Shown: positions 52,901 through 61,198 of the stretch, piece after piece
How the letters are laid out: each line of letters starts with the position of its first letter
Numbering within the stretch: position 1 is the first letter of the stretch
NCBI RefSeq assembly: GCF_003605645.1
Contig: NZ_QVMU01000008.1
Location: 115,061-179,060, forward strand
Direction of reading: 5' to 3'
Length of the DNA stretch: 64,000 bases
From: Vibrio sinensis
GTDB taxonomy: Bacteria > Pseudomonadota > Gammaproteobacteria > Enterobacterales > Vibrionaceae
Notes under the pieces: model-generated
What the model saw: the letters and a program-made list of their open reading frames with translations, nothing else
What the model was told of the DNA's origin: nothing
The model's database searches: none
Translations under genes and position numbers: made by a program

Positions 52901-54052
52901 TCAACTTTTTGGTAGATCAAGCATTCGCTCAGCAATGATATTACGCTGGATCTCATTGGTTCCGGCGTAGATAGGACCCGCTTGGGCAAATAAGAATCCC
53001 TCAAGCCATCGCGTGCTGGCTTCGTTGGTCAACTCACCGCGTGCGCCTAAAATCTCCATGGCGAGTTCATGCATTTTCAAATCAAGCTCAGACCAAAAAA
53101 TCTTATTCACACTCGATTCTGCACCAATTTTTTCGCCCTTACTCAAACGCCCTACCGTGTAATATGCCGATAGAGCATAGGCTTGCGCATCAGACCAAGC
53201 ATTAGCAACGTCTACTGCAAGCGCTGGGTTTTGCGCGGCGTGAGTTTGGTTTTCATGGAACAGCTTAATCAGTTCACGCGCCGTCTGTTGGAAACGTGCT
53301 GGCGAACGCAGTAACAAGCCACGCTCAAAGCCCGCGGTCGCCATCGCGACTTGCCAACCTTTACCCTCTTCACCGATACGGTTTTGAGCCGGAACGCGAA
53401 CGTTGTCAAAAAAGATCTCGGCAAACGCTTCTTTACCATTTAACGCTTTAATTGGACGAATCGTCACACCTGGGGTATCGAGTTTTACCATCAAATAAGA
53501 TAAGCCATGGTGACGTACCGAATCCGGATCGCTGCGAAACAGTCCAAAACACCAATCAGCGAAAATCGCTCGTGTAGACCAGGTTTTCTGACCATTGATG
53601 ACGTACTCATCGCCATCAAGTACCGCTTTACTGGTAATCGCAGCCATATCAGAACCAGCATTAGGTTCAGACCAAGCTTGCGCCCACATGTCATCACTCG
53701 ACGCCATACGAGGCAAAAACTGCTGTTTTTGTTCCTCGGTACCAAAATCAATCAGTGTAGAACCAAGAAGTAATTGGCCATTTTGATTGACGCGCATTGG
53801 AGCGCCAGCGCCGTAGTATTCTTCTTCAAAAATGAGCCAATCAATTAAGTCACAGCCTCGGCCGCCCAAGTCTTCTGGCCACATCACCATTGATAGGCGT
53901 GCTTCGTAGAGTTTTTTCTCCCACGCGCGATGTTGCTCAAAACCCTCTTTGGTGTCGTAACTTGCCAAAGGCTCGCGCGGGACGTTGCTTGCAAGCCATT
54001 GGCGTACTTCGTCGCGAAAGGCTCGTTGTTTATCGGTAAAATGTAATTCCAT
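52901..54052 (-). CDS. acyl-CoA dehydrogenase subunit (FadE31/32/33 class)
   Basis: A 383-residue ACAD with the complete FAD signatures WAQAWSEPNAGSDMAAITS and TWSTRAIFADWCFGLFRSD, and the C-terminal YAGTNEIQRNIIAERMLDLP. It likely forms the FAD-binding half of an alpha2-beta2 enzyme with the product of 51822-52892. It lies 62 bp downstream of the echA20-like gene with no operator or terminator between, so it is part of the long operon starting at 59476. The exact ring-fragment substrate is not deducible. Confidence 0.88.
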   Translation of the reverse strand: MELHFTDKQRAFRDEVRQWLASNVPREPLASYDTKEGFEQHRAWEKKLYEARLSMVMWPEDLGGRGCDLIDWLIFEEEYYGAGAPMRVNQNGQLLLGSTLIDFGTEEQKQQFLPRMASSDDMWAQAWSEPNAGSDMAAITSKAVLDGDEYVINGQKTWSTRAIFADWCFGLFRSDPDSVRHHGLSYLMVKLDTPGVTIRPIKALNGKEAFAEIFFDNVRVPAQNRIGEEGKGWQVAMATAGFERGLLLRSPARFQQTARELIKLFHENQTHAAQNPALAVDVANAWSDAQAYALSAYYTVGRLSKGEKIGAESSVNKIFWSELDLKMHELAMEILGARGELTNEASTRWLEGFLFAQAGPIYAGTNEIQRNIIAERMLDLPKS

Positions 54053-54114
54053 GGTGGTTTATGTCCTCCATAACCAATTAACCTGAACTCGGAATAACCT
54101 AAAATCAGTTCAGA

Positions 54115-54885
54115 TTAGTCAAAACGTGCTTCGCGTTTTTCGACAAACGCTCGTCTTGTTTCAGCCGAGTCCGGCCTTGTATAGGCTTCTAATGTAAATC
54201 CTTGCTCCCAGCGATATTTGGCTTCTAGATCACCATCTTCGATTCCATTGAGTGCTTCTTTGGCAATTCTTATCATCGCTGGACTTTTCGCGGCAATCTT
54301 ACCCGCGATCTCCAGTGCGGCTTCTCTTAACTCGGTTTTAGGAACAATGCGTTCAATAAATCCATACCGATCCGCCTGTTGTGCCGTAACGGTTTCACCC
54401 GTGAAAAACATATAACGCACTTTTTGTACTGGGAATAAGCGTTGCAAGTGGGCACCGCCGCCCATTGCTCCACGATCAACCTCAGGTAGTGCGAATGTGG
54501 CACATTCAGAAGCCACCACAATGTCAGCGGCTCCTGTAATTCCAATACCGCCACCAAGCACATAACCATGCACTGCAACAATCACAGGTACAGGGCTACG
54601 GTGAACCGCTTTAAATGTGGCGTAATTTCCTGCATTAACCTGAACGATACGCTCAGGGTATTGATCCAACTCTTTAATATCGACGCCAGCGCAAAAGCCA
54701 CGGCCTTCTGAGCGAATAACAATGACGCTCACATGCTCTTGCGTACCAAGCTGTTCAATCGCTTGCGCCAATTCCAACCACTCACGGCTATCTAGTGCAT
54801 TAACCGGTGGCCTTGCAATAACCAGTTCGGCGATACCGTTATCAACAACAATGCTAAAAGCACTGGTTTGGTTTTGTTCTTTCAT
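54115..54885 (-). CDS. echA20: EchA20-like ring-opening crotonase
   Basis: A 256-residue crotonase: IARPPVNALDSREWLELAQAI, IVIRSEGRGFCAGVDIKELDQYP, AVHGYVLGGGIGITGAADIVVASECATFALPEVDRGAMGGGAHLQRLFP, and a long C-terminal helix region ending AFVEKREARFD. The GVDIKE and EVxRGAxGxxxHL motifs resemble mycobacterial EchA20, which hydrolytically opens the last intact D ring of the 5-oxo intermediate. The Glu of classical hydratases after GGG is replaced (GGGIGITGAAD), consistent with a hydrolase rather than a hydratase. It abuts ipdC directly. Confidence 0.88.
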   Translation of the reverse strand: MKEQNQTSAFSIVVDNGIAELVIARPPVNALDSREWLELAQAIEQLGTQEHVSVIVIRSEGRGFCAGVDIKELDQYPERIVQVNAGNYATFKAVHRSPVPVIVAVHGYVLGGGIGITGAADIVVASECATFALPEVDRGAMGGGAHLQRLFPVQKVRYMFFTGETVTAQQADRYGFIERIVPKTELREAALEIAGKIAAKSPAMIRIAKEALNGIEDGDLEAKYRWEQGFTLEAYTRPDSAETRRAFVEKREARFD

Positions 54886-55980
54886 TTAACTCACTTCCTT
54901 ATGCTGATAGGCCAAATCATTGGCGTTGTTGTGATACAAACTGATTAAGCACTGATTGGCTTCATCAACAATTTCATTTATCAAAGCATCGACTGAGATC
55001 AATTCATTGATTGCAGCGGCGACTTGTCCGCTCGGTAAAATACCTTGATCTGGATGCCCATCGACCATTGAGTGTTGCAATAACACCGGTTGGTTCGCAG
55101 CCATAACGGTTTGTGAAAGTTCTGCCGGATCTTCTTTCAATGACTTGAAGAAAACACTCATCATATGAACTAACGTCATATCGGTTTGCTTCTTCCATTT
55201 CCATGCACTTGATAGTGCGATAAATAAGCGTCCCATGGCGGTCGATTTTTCGAGTTTCTTAATCAATGCGGTCGAGATCATGCGATGTCGTAAGCCATCC
55301 ACTGCGGTGGTCACTTGAATCTTCTGTGGATCATGCACGGCTAGATATCGTTCAAGCGTGGTGCTTGGTGTTGGTGAGTCGGTCGTCATTAAAAAGCGAG
55401 TGCCCATCGCAATGCCGCAAGCGCCAGCGGCGAGCGCAGAAGCAAGGCCACGACCAGTAGAAAAACCACCAGCAGCGATAACAGGAACATCAACCGCGTC
55501 TAAAACTTGAGGAAGTAATATTGAAGAGGGAACACCACCAGTATGACCGCCACCTTCCGCACCTTGGATAGTGACCATGTCCGCGCCCAATTTCACTGCG
55601 CTAATCGCGTGTTTTACTGCGCCGACGGTCGGAATACACAGTACACCTGCCGCTTTTAGGCGAGCAATAGTCTGTTTATCTGGACCGCGACCGTAGCTGA
55701 TCGCTTTAAGTTTATACTCAATCGCAAGGTCAACACATTGCGCCGCATTTTCTTGAAACATGTGAAAGTTGAGGCCGAAGTTACGACTGCCCGTCTCAGA
55801 GATGACTCGTTTGATTTCATCTTCTAGTTCATCCGCAACTATCGTGGCGCCAGCAAGAAAACCAAAGCCTCCGGCTTTGGTCGTGGCTATGACTAAGTTT
55901 GAATCCGACACCCAACCCATTGCTGTTTGCACGATAGGGTATCGACATCCTAGTTTGCGTGTTAATTCTGTCTGTAACAT
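54886..55980 (-). CDS. ipdC: IpdC-like flavin-dependent oxidoreductase
   Basis: A 364-residue protein of the nitronate monooxygenase/IpdC family, a TIM barrel with QTAMGWVSDSNLVIATTKAGGFGFLAGA, GADMVTIQGAEGGGHTGG and PVIAAGGFSTGRGLASALAAGACGIAMGTRFL forming the FMN phosphate site. In Mycobacterium and Rhodococcus, IpdC acts on the opened-ring CoA thioester (COCHEA-CoA branch) next to IpdAB. The adjacent echA20, ipdB and ipdA homologues make this identity much more likely than a detoxifying nitronate monooxygenase. Confidence 0.9.
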   Translation of the reverse strand: MLQTELTRKLGCRYPIVQTAMGWVSDSNLVIATTKAGGFGFLAGATIVADELEDEIKRVISETGSRNFGLNFHMFQENAAQCVDLAIEYKLKAISYGRGPDKQTIARLKAAGVLCIPTVGAVKHAISAVKLGADMVTIQGAEGGGHTGGVPSSILLPQVLDAVDVPVIAAGGFSTGRGLASALAAGACGIAMGTRFLMTTDSPTPSTTLERYLAVHDPQKIQVTTAVDGLRHRMISTALIKKLEKSTAMGRLFIALSSAWKWKKQTDMTLVHMMSVFFKSLKEDPAELSQTVMAANQPVLLQHSMVDGHPDQGILPSGQVAAAINELISVDALINEIVDEANQCLISLYHNNANDLAYQHKEVS

Positions 55981-55985
55981 GATTC

Positions 55986-56870
55986 CTACCTCCCTTTTGC
56001 GGACTCGGTCTCTTGTTGCTTATTCGCTTGCGCCATCGCTTTAGCGTCAAAACCAGAAAGTTTATCACCGGAGATCAATTGATTATGAGTATGAGCAAAA
56101 TGGTGGAAACCAAACGCCATATCCATGGAGGTCCGTTTACCCATGATATCTTCGACGGTATTCACCACTTGTTTAGTCAGTTGCAAACCCAATCTTGGCA
56201 TGGTCGCTATCTTACCGGCCATTTTAAAGGTTTCTGCTTCCAAGTCGGCTTTAGCTACCACACGGTTCACCATGCCAAGCTCATAGGCACGTTGGGCGGT
56301 CATCCTTTCACCCAAGAAAAGAAACTCTTTAGCCATTCGAGGATTCATCTCAAATACGTGAGCGAAATACTCCACACCGGGAATCCCCATTCTCACCACC
56401 GGATCTTGAAAGAAGCTATCTTCCGAACAAACAATCAAGTCACACACCCAAGCCAGCATCAATCCACCAGCAACACAAGCGCCATGGACCATAGCGATAG
56501 TTGGTTTTGGCATATCTCGCCAGCGACGACACATACCTAAATAGGCTTCTTGCTCTCTCGCATAAAGAAACTCACCACCAGGTTTGTTGGTATGGTCATA
56601 CCAAAGACTGGCGCGATCGAAGCTTTGGTCAATATCACGACCGGGAGAACCAATATCATGCCCAGCTGAAAAGTGTTTTCCGGCGCCGCATAAGACGATA
56701 GCTTTGACTTCATCGTCATCACACGCGAGCTTAAACGCTTTATCAAGCGCGTAAGTCATTTGTCCATTCTGTGCATTGTTGTATTGCGCTCTTGCCATAG
56801 TGACAACTGCAATACCCTCTTTGATGTGGTACTCAACCACATCATCAATCAAGATTGGGGCTTCATTCAT
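55986..56870 (-). CDS. enoyl-CoA hydratase/isomerase family protein
   Basis: A 294-residue crotonase, longer than usual because of an insertion at about 75-110 (HDIGSPGRDIDQSFDRASLWYDHTNKPGGEFLYAREQEAYLG). The oxyanion segments GAGKHFSAGHDIGS and HGACVAGGLMLAWVCDLIVCSEDSFFQDPVVRMGIPGVEYFAH are clear. The second position has Pro-Val in place of a catalytic Glu and the first has Met-Leu, so it may not be a simple hydratase. It overlaps ipdB by 4 bp (ATGA) and precedes ipdC by 5 bp. A ring-fragment hydrolase or isomerase role is a guess from context. Confidence 0.83.
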   Translation of the reverse strand: MNEAPILIDDVVEYHIKEGIAVVTMARAQYNNAQNGQMTYALDKAFKLACDDDEVKAIVLCGAGKHFSAGHDIGSPGRDIDQSFDRASLWYDHTNKPGGEFLYAREQEAYLGMCRRWRDMPKPTIAMVHGACVAGGLMLAWVCDLIVCSEDSFFQDPVVRMGIPGVEYFAHVFEMNPRMAKEFLFLGERMTAQRAYELGMVNRVVAKADLEAETFKMAGKIATMPRLGLQLTKQVVNTVEDIMGKRTSMDMAFGFHHFAHTHNQLISGDKLSGFDAKAMAQANKQQETESAKGR

Positions 56871-57697
56871 ACAAGGCTCTCCTTAACCGCTTTCGACTCC
56901 TCTCGAACCCCTGATGGGTTACCTTTAAGTTGACGAGAGCGAATATTATCTGGGTCAAGTTGAGCAATAATGGCGAGCTGTTCTTCTGTTGGTGCTGGCG
57001 TAATCACCACATTGTCAGGAACAAAAATTTCAAAACCTGTATTCGCGACAACTTCATTCACTGTCACCCCTGGGTGCAAACTAACTAAACGCAACTGGTT
57101 ATTTGGCCCTTGCCAATCCATCACCGCAAGGTTAGTAATGACCAAACGAAGATCAATATCATCAAGAGAGTAACCTTTCGGTAGTCGAGCCGGATTTTTA
57201 CCAATAGATGCCACCATGTCACATTCGCCGCTAACAAAAACTCGGCTGTTATGGTCTGGTACAAAAAACGAGTTGGCATGGCAAATCGAATTACCTGGGA
57301 AGCCTCTTACGCCCAGCATCTGTACTTTTGGACGCTGGTAATCACTGCCCAGTGCGGAAATATTGGATTGACCATACTGATCGATTTGAGTCGGACCAAC
57401 CATGGCGTGGCGTTTCTTACTCCAAACATTATCGAAAATGCGAGAAAAACCCATCCACGTTTCATTTTTTTGCACGAACTGCTCGCCGCGCTGACCAATG
57501 GGATTCGGTTCTGAAAGTAGAAATGCTTCCGAATCCGTCATCATTAAATCTGTGTTGACCGTCTTCATCGCTAGGCTTGCCGCCAAGCGAGGGATAACAC
57601 CAATGCCGGTCGCTAATACTTCGCCATCGTGACGAAACGCCTCTGCGCCAGCGCAAATCATTAATTCCGCAAGGCTATAATCTTGTGCTGCTTTCAT
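56867..57697 (-). CDS. ipdB: IpdB: beta subunit of COCHEA-CoA hydrolase
   Basis: A 276-residue CoA-transferase-family beta subunit: AELMICAGAEAFRHDGEVLATGIGVIPRLAASLAMKTVN, MVGPTQIDQYGQSNISALG, GVRGFPGNSICHANSFFVPDHNSRVF and FEIFVPDNVVITPAPTEEQLAIIAQLDPDNIRSRQL. In Mycobacterium and Rhodococcus, IpdA and IpdB form a heterotetramer that, unlike true CoA-transferases, hydrolyses the C ring of COCHEA-CoA. The gene lies 11 bp downstream of ipdA. The order hsaC-ipdA-ipdB-crotonase-ipdC-echA20 is strongly diagnostic of steroid C/D-ring degradation. Confidence 0.92.
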   Translation of the reverse strand: MKAAQDYSLAELMICAGAEAFRHDGEVLATGIGVIPRLAASLAMKTVNTDLMMTDSEAFLLSEPNPIGQRGEQFVQKNETWMGFSRIFDNVWSKKRHAMVGPTQIDQYGQSNISALGSDYQRPKVQMLGVRGFPGNSICHANSFFVPDHNSRVFVSGECDMVASIGKNPARLPKGYSLDDIDLRLVITNLAVMDWQGPNNQLRLVSLHPGVTVNEVVANTGFEIFVPDNVVITPAPTEEQLAIIAQLDPDNIRSRQLKGNPSGVREESKAVKESLV

Positions 57698-57708
57698 CGA
57701 ATCGTCCT

Positions 57709-58584
57709 CTAGTAAACTGGCAGTGATAACTGGCGAATAGCATCCAAGCCACCCACTTTTTCTTGGTAGGCTAGTTCATCGCTGTTTTGGATGTACTTGC
57801 TGAAGTAGCCCTCAAAACCACCCTCTCGAGCTGAAGAGGCGTACTCTTTAAAGTGAGCAGTATCAAAGCCATACAAAGGAGCACAAGACGTAGGGTGAGC
57901 ACCACCAGCCACTTCAATCACGCCAGTCGTTTGGCTACGTTCCCACAGTACATAACGCGATTCTTCTGCATCATAAAATGCCTCTGACTCGACAATTTCT
58001 TCACAACTGACGAACGTTTTATCCGCAGCACGCGCAAACCAATCATCCATATAATGATCTGGGCCTTTAATTTGGCACACACCACGACGGTCAGCTCGAT
58101 CAACATGAAGTAAAGCGACATCCAACTTTAACGCTGGCATCGCAACCCATTCTTTTTCATCGTATGGACTATCAATCACTTTCAGTTCAGAGTTAACCGA
58201 CAACACATCAGTACCTAAGCCCAGCGCAGTAGGAATATATGGGCAACCCCAAGCTGCCGCTCGCAAGCCAAGCAGCATCATGCCCTCGTCGATTTCCATT
58301 ACCTCCAATTCACCACTTTGACGTGCTTGGCGGAAAAAAGGTTCGAGAGGAATAAAGTCGAGTGACACAAACGCAAAAACGAGTTTTTTCACTTTTCCTG
58401 CCGCACACAACATGCCGACATCAGCACCGCCGTAGGCAACAATCGTGAGATCTTTCACATCAGAGTTTAGAATGGCACGAATCAACGCCATCGGTTTACG
58501 ACGAGGTCCCCAGCCGCCAATACCAATCGTCATTCCGTCTTCCAGTGAATCTACCATCTGGTCAATGGTCATTTCCTTATTCAT
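57709..58584 (-). CDS. ipdA: IpdA: alpha subunit of COCHEA-CoA hydrolase
   Basis: A 291-residue CoA-transferase-family alpha subunit: MTIDQMVDSLEDGMTIGIGGWGPRRKPMALIRAIL, IVAYGGADVGMLCAAGKVKKLVFAFVSLD, ELEVMEIDEGMMLLGLRAAAWGCPYIPT and LKLDVALLHVDRADRRGVCQIKGPDHYMDDWFARAADKTFVSCEEIVES. The Glu-rich segment at about 100-105 (EVMEIDEG) is where the active-site Glu of this family is expected. Its start overlaps the end of hsaC by 8 bp. Together with ipdB it should open the remaining steroid C ring. Confidence 0.92.
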   Translation of the reverse strand: MNKEMTIDQMVDSLEDGMTIGIGGWGPRRKPMALIRAILNSDVKDLTIVAYGGADVGMLCAAGKVKKLVFAFVSLDFIPLEPFFRQARQSGELEVMEIDEGMMLLGLRAAAWGCPYIPTALGLGTDVLSVNSELKVIDSPYDEKEWVAMPALKLDVALLHVDRADRRGVCQIKGPDHYMDDWFARAADKTFVSCEEIVESEAFYDAEESRYVLWERSQTTGVIEVAGGAHPTSCAPLYGFDTAHFKEYASSAREGGFEGYFSKYIQNSDELAYQEKVGGLDAIRQLSLPVY

Positions 58585-59476
58585 TGCCTTTCTCCTGTCC
58601 CACTGAAAAATCGTGTCCCCACAAGCTCACACGGGTAAATTCAAATGCGCGATGGTCATCCCAATCGACTTGCAAGCCACCGTGGCCAAACTCAAGATCA
58701 AAATCAGATGGGGTTTTCATATAAAAAGAGGTCATTTTGTCATTTAAGTGCTGACCTAATGTCGCCGACAGCGGCACGTCATGAGCGATGCGTCGGTCAT
58801 TAGCTCGGCCAACTTCAGCCATAGAATCCACTTCGACCATCACATGCACACAGCCCGTCGGGACTGGGAATTCACAAATTGCCAAACTGTGGTGACGTGG
58901 GTTTTCACAGTGCATGAAGTAAATGCGCACTGGTGGTGCGTCAGGGGCCGGACGGAAATTGAAAATATCGGAAAGCTGAAAGCCCATCACATCCATCAAG
59001 AACTGATAAGTTTCATCAAAATTTGGCGCCGGAAGAACAGTATGCCCAAGGCCCATTTCATCGGTAAGGAAACGCGGTACACCTTGTGGGGAGATAAAGA
59101 CTTCGCAGCCAGAAAGGAAACCCCAGTAAACTTCATGAGTATTTCCAGCTGGATCATTAAAAATCACTAGCTCTTGAACGCCGCGTTGCTCGCATTGTTC
59201 TTTATTACCAAACTCCCACTGAACTTGCTTGTCTGTCAGTTTTGTTACCGCTGCATCAAAAGCACTTTTAGAAGATAGCTCCCAGCCAGAGGCGATATAA
59301 CGATTTTCAGGGCCTTCAACAATGAGCATTCGATATGGACGGTCATCCATTTTAATGTAGAGACCACCGTTAGGAGCCGTTTGTACCGGCATGCCCAGCA
59401 CCTGCTCTGCATAGTCTTGCCATTTTTTTAGGTCATTTGTCTGGGCTACAAAATACCCAAGCGCCTTGATATCCAT
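58577..59476 (-). CDS. hsaC: 3,4-DHSA extradiol dioxygenase, HsaC/TesB
   Basis: A 299-residue type-I extradiol dioxygenase with two vicinal-oxygen-chelate modules in each half. Iron ligands are visible as His145 (MGLGHTVLP), His211 (GCVHVMVEV) and Glu262 (DFDLEFGHGG), and the acid-base His195 is in NPRHHSLAI; these positions match BphC numbering closely. HsaC cleaves the catecholic A ring produced by HsaA/HsaB and gives the substrate of TesD. It is the first gene of the 11-gene minus-strand operon ending with the amidase, with an operator 58 bp upstream. Confidence 0.94.
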   Translation of the reverse strand: MDIKALGYFVAQTNDLKKWQDYAEQVLGMPVQTAPNGGLYIKMDDRPYRMLIVEGPENRYIASGWELSSKSAFDAAVTKLTDKQVQWEFGNKEQCEQRGVQELVIFNDPAGNTHEVYWGFLSGCEVFISPQGVPRFLTDEMGLGHTVLPAPNFDETYQFLMDVMGFQLSDIFNFRPAPDAPPVRIYFMHCENPRHHSLAICEFPVPTGCVHVMVEVDSMAEVGRANDRRIAHDVPLSATLGQHLNDKMTSFYMKTPSDFDLEFGHGGLQVDWDDHRAFEFTRVSLWGHDFSVGQEKGNE

Positions 59477-59533
59477 ATTCTCGTCCTCTGATTATCACAC
59501 TACGGCAATTATTAAGAGTTTGTAAATGTCGCT

Positions 59534-59551
59534 CATCGTCCATTAAGACTA
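59534..59551 (-). promoter_or_regulatory. candidate steroid-regulon operator 10
   Basis: Plus strand CATCGTCCA-TTA-AGACTA, 58 bp upstream of hsaC. Confidence 0.75.
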
Positions 59552-59755
59552 AAGTTCAAACATTGTTTAAAGAGAGGGTGTATCTAGCGACTAAAAATGC
59601 CGTATCGCCTTGCAACTATTTGATTAAAATGGGGTGTATGATTCGTAAGTCCACTTTGGAATACGTTATAACTCAGCTCAAAACACCCCTGATATGACCT
59701 TTTTTAGGGGGCAACTACACAGTCAACACCACCGTGACTTCAAGTCGAGCCGATA

Positions 59756-59773
59756 TAGTCCACTTGTACGTTG
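59756..59773 (+). promoter_or_regulatory. candidate steroid-regulon operator 11
   Basis: Plus strand TAGTCC-ACT-TGTACGTTG, 61 bp upstream of the ACAD start at 59834. The distal half-site is perfect and the proximal one is degenerate. Confidence 0.6.
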
Positions 59774-59833
59774 TTCGTTGCACAGCCCCTATGCAATATG
59801 GCTTGACGTAATTCTAATAAGCCAAGGGATGAC

Positions 59834-61198
59834 ATGAATTTTAGCTACACAGACGAACAAATCATGATTGAGCAAAGTGCTAATGACTTCTTTAGCCAAG
59901 TGTGTCCGGTATCCGTAACACGAGAAACGATGGGATCAGAACAGGGCTACGATCGCGAGCTATGGCAGCGAATCTGTGATGACATGTTTTTCCACGGCAT
60001 CTTGATCCCTGAACAATACGGTGGCTTGGGCCTTGGGTATGTTGAACTGTGTATTGTGCTGGAAAAAATAGGAGCGCAATTAGTTAACTCTCCCTTTCAT
60101 GCCAGTGCGTGTATGGCAACCACTGCTTTACTGTTGGCGGCAGATGACACACAAAAAACACATTATTTTGAACGTCTTCTTCAAGGAGAAATCGCCACTC
60201 TTGCCTATACCAGCGTCAACGTAGGTACTGAGCGAGGATGGGGTTGTGATGCCGTCGAAGTTAGCTTTACAAAGCAAGGTCATCAATATGTACTCAACGG
60301 GACCTACCGTTATGTTCCCTACGGCCATCATGCCCAGTGGCTAATTTTAGCAGCGAGAGAACAAGGAATTGAGGGTGAGCAAGGCATTCGTTTGTTTGTC
60401 ATCGATGCGGATAACGCCAGCATAAGCCCCAAGCATCTCCCAACCATGGACCAAACTCAAAACCTCGCGCACATTCACTTAGAGAACCTAATTCTCGATG
60501 CTTCTAATCTGCTGGCAAGCGATCACCATGCGAGCGAAACACTTATGGCTGCGATAGCAGCCGGACAAATTGGCTTGGCTGCAGAGCAACTGGGTGGAAC
60601 TCAAGCCGTACTTGACCAAACCGTCCAATATACTCAACAACGCACTCAGTTCAATCGAACCATTGCTAGCTTTCAAGCGGTGAAACATCAGGCCGCCGAT
60701 ATGATGTTAAAAGCAGAGGCAAGTCGTTCTGCTGTCTATTATGCAGCCTGCATTGCTGATACTGCCCTACTAACTGCTCAAACCCAACCCGATCAGGCGG
60801 ATTTACAGCAAGCCGCCAGTATTGCCAAAAGTTATTGTTCCGAGGCCTATTTTTTTAATGCGTCGACTGCGCTTCAATTGCACGGTGGTGTTGGGTTTAC
60901 ATGGGAATTTGATGTGCATTTGTATTTCAAGCGGGCTCAATCTAGTGGCGTCTTACTTGGTAGTAGCGCCTATCATCACCAACAACTCGCCGATCAATTA
61001 CTCGGTCAATTGGGGCGCAACCATTTACAGAACAATAAGTTAGGGAGCAATAAGTTAGAGAGTCATAAGTTAGAGAGTCATTCCTTAGAGAACCATTCGT
61101 TAGAAAACAATGCGTTAGAGAGCAGTACGTTAAAAAATAATACGTTAGCGAGTCAAACGCTAAAGAGTGAAGAACCACAACAAGGAACGACATTATGA
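59834..61198 (+). CDS. acyl-CoA dehydrogenase subunit with 15-bp-repeat-encoded C-terminal tail
   Basis: A 454-residue protein. Residues 1-395 are an ACAD of the small-subunit type (MNFSYTDEQIMIEQSANDFF; PEQYGGLGLGYVELCIVLEKIG; TQQRTQFNRTIASFQAVKHQAADMMLK; QLHGGVGFTWEFDVHLYFKR). The last ~57 residues are not ACAD-like: about ten pentapeptides of the type xLExx (NNKLGSNKLESHKLESH, SLENHSLENNALESS, TLKNNTLASQTLKSE), encoded by a 15-bp tandem array at 61025-61174. The tail should be hydrophilic and helical or disordered. The stop overlaps the next ACAD start (ATGA), so the expansion kept frame and coupling. It likely pairs with the FadE30-like subunit. Confidence 0.88.
   Translation: MNFSYTDEQIMIEQSANDFFSQVCPVSVTRETMGSEQGYDRELWQRICDDMFFHGILIPEQYGGLGLGYVELCIVLEKIGAQLVNSPFHASACMATTALLLAADDTQKTHYFERLLQGEIATLAYTSVNVGTERGWGCDAVEVSFTKQGHQYVLNGTYRYVPYGHHAQWLILAAREQGIEGEQGIRLFVIDADNASISPKHLPTMDQTQNLAHIHLENLILDASNLLASDHHASETLMAAIAAGQIGLAAEQLGGTQAVLDQTVQYTQQRTQFNRTIASFQAVKHQAADMMLKAEASRSAVYYAACIADTALLTAQTQPDQADLQQAASIAKSYCSEAYFFNASTALQLHGGVGFTWEFDVHLYFKRAQSSGVLLGSSAYHHQQLADQLLGQLGRNHLQNNKLGSNKLESHKLESHSLENHSLENNALESSTLKNNTLASQTLKSEEPQQGTTL
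61025..61174 (+). repeat. ten 15-bp tandem units within a coding region
   Basis: Units such as TTAGAGAGTCATAAG (61055), TTAGAGAACCATTCG (61085) and TTAGAAAACAATGCG (61100) repeat with no indels for 150 bp. They encode the pentapeptide tail of the ACAD subunit. The AAAACAATGCGTTA core is shared with the array at 9581-9700. Confidence 0.9.

Larger units (their letters stand above)
59477..59833. other. divergent promoter region between hsaC and ACAD operons
   Basis: 357 bp with operators 10 and 11, one oriented toward each flanking operon. I see no gene and no terminator in the remaining sequence. Confidence 0.7.

Noticed and set aside
54886..55980. Nitronate monooxygenase as the function of this gene
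   Set aside because: Fold and family fit, but direct adjacency to ipdB, ipdA and echA20 homologues makes IpdC the better call.
61025..61174. CRISPR-like regular repeats
   Set aside because: The period is 15 bp with no unique spacers, and the array is inside a reading frame; the same holds for the other 15-bp arrays.
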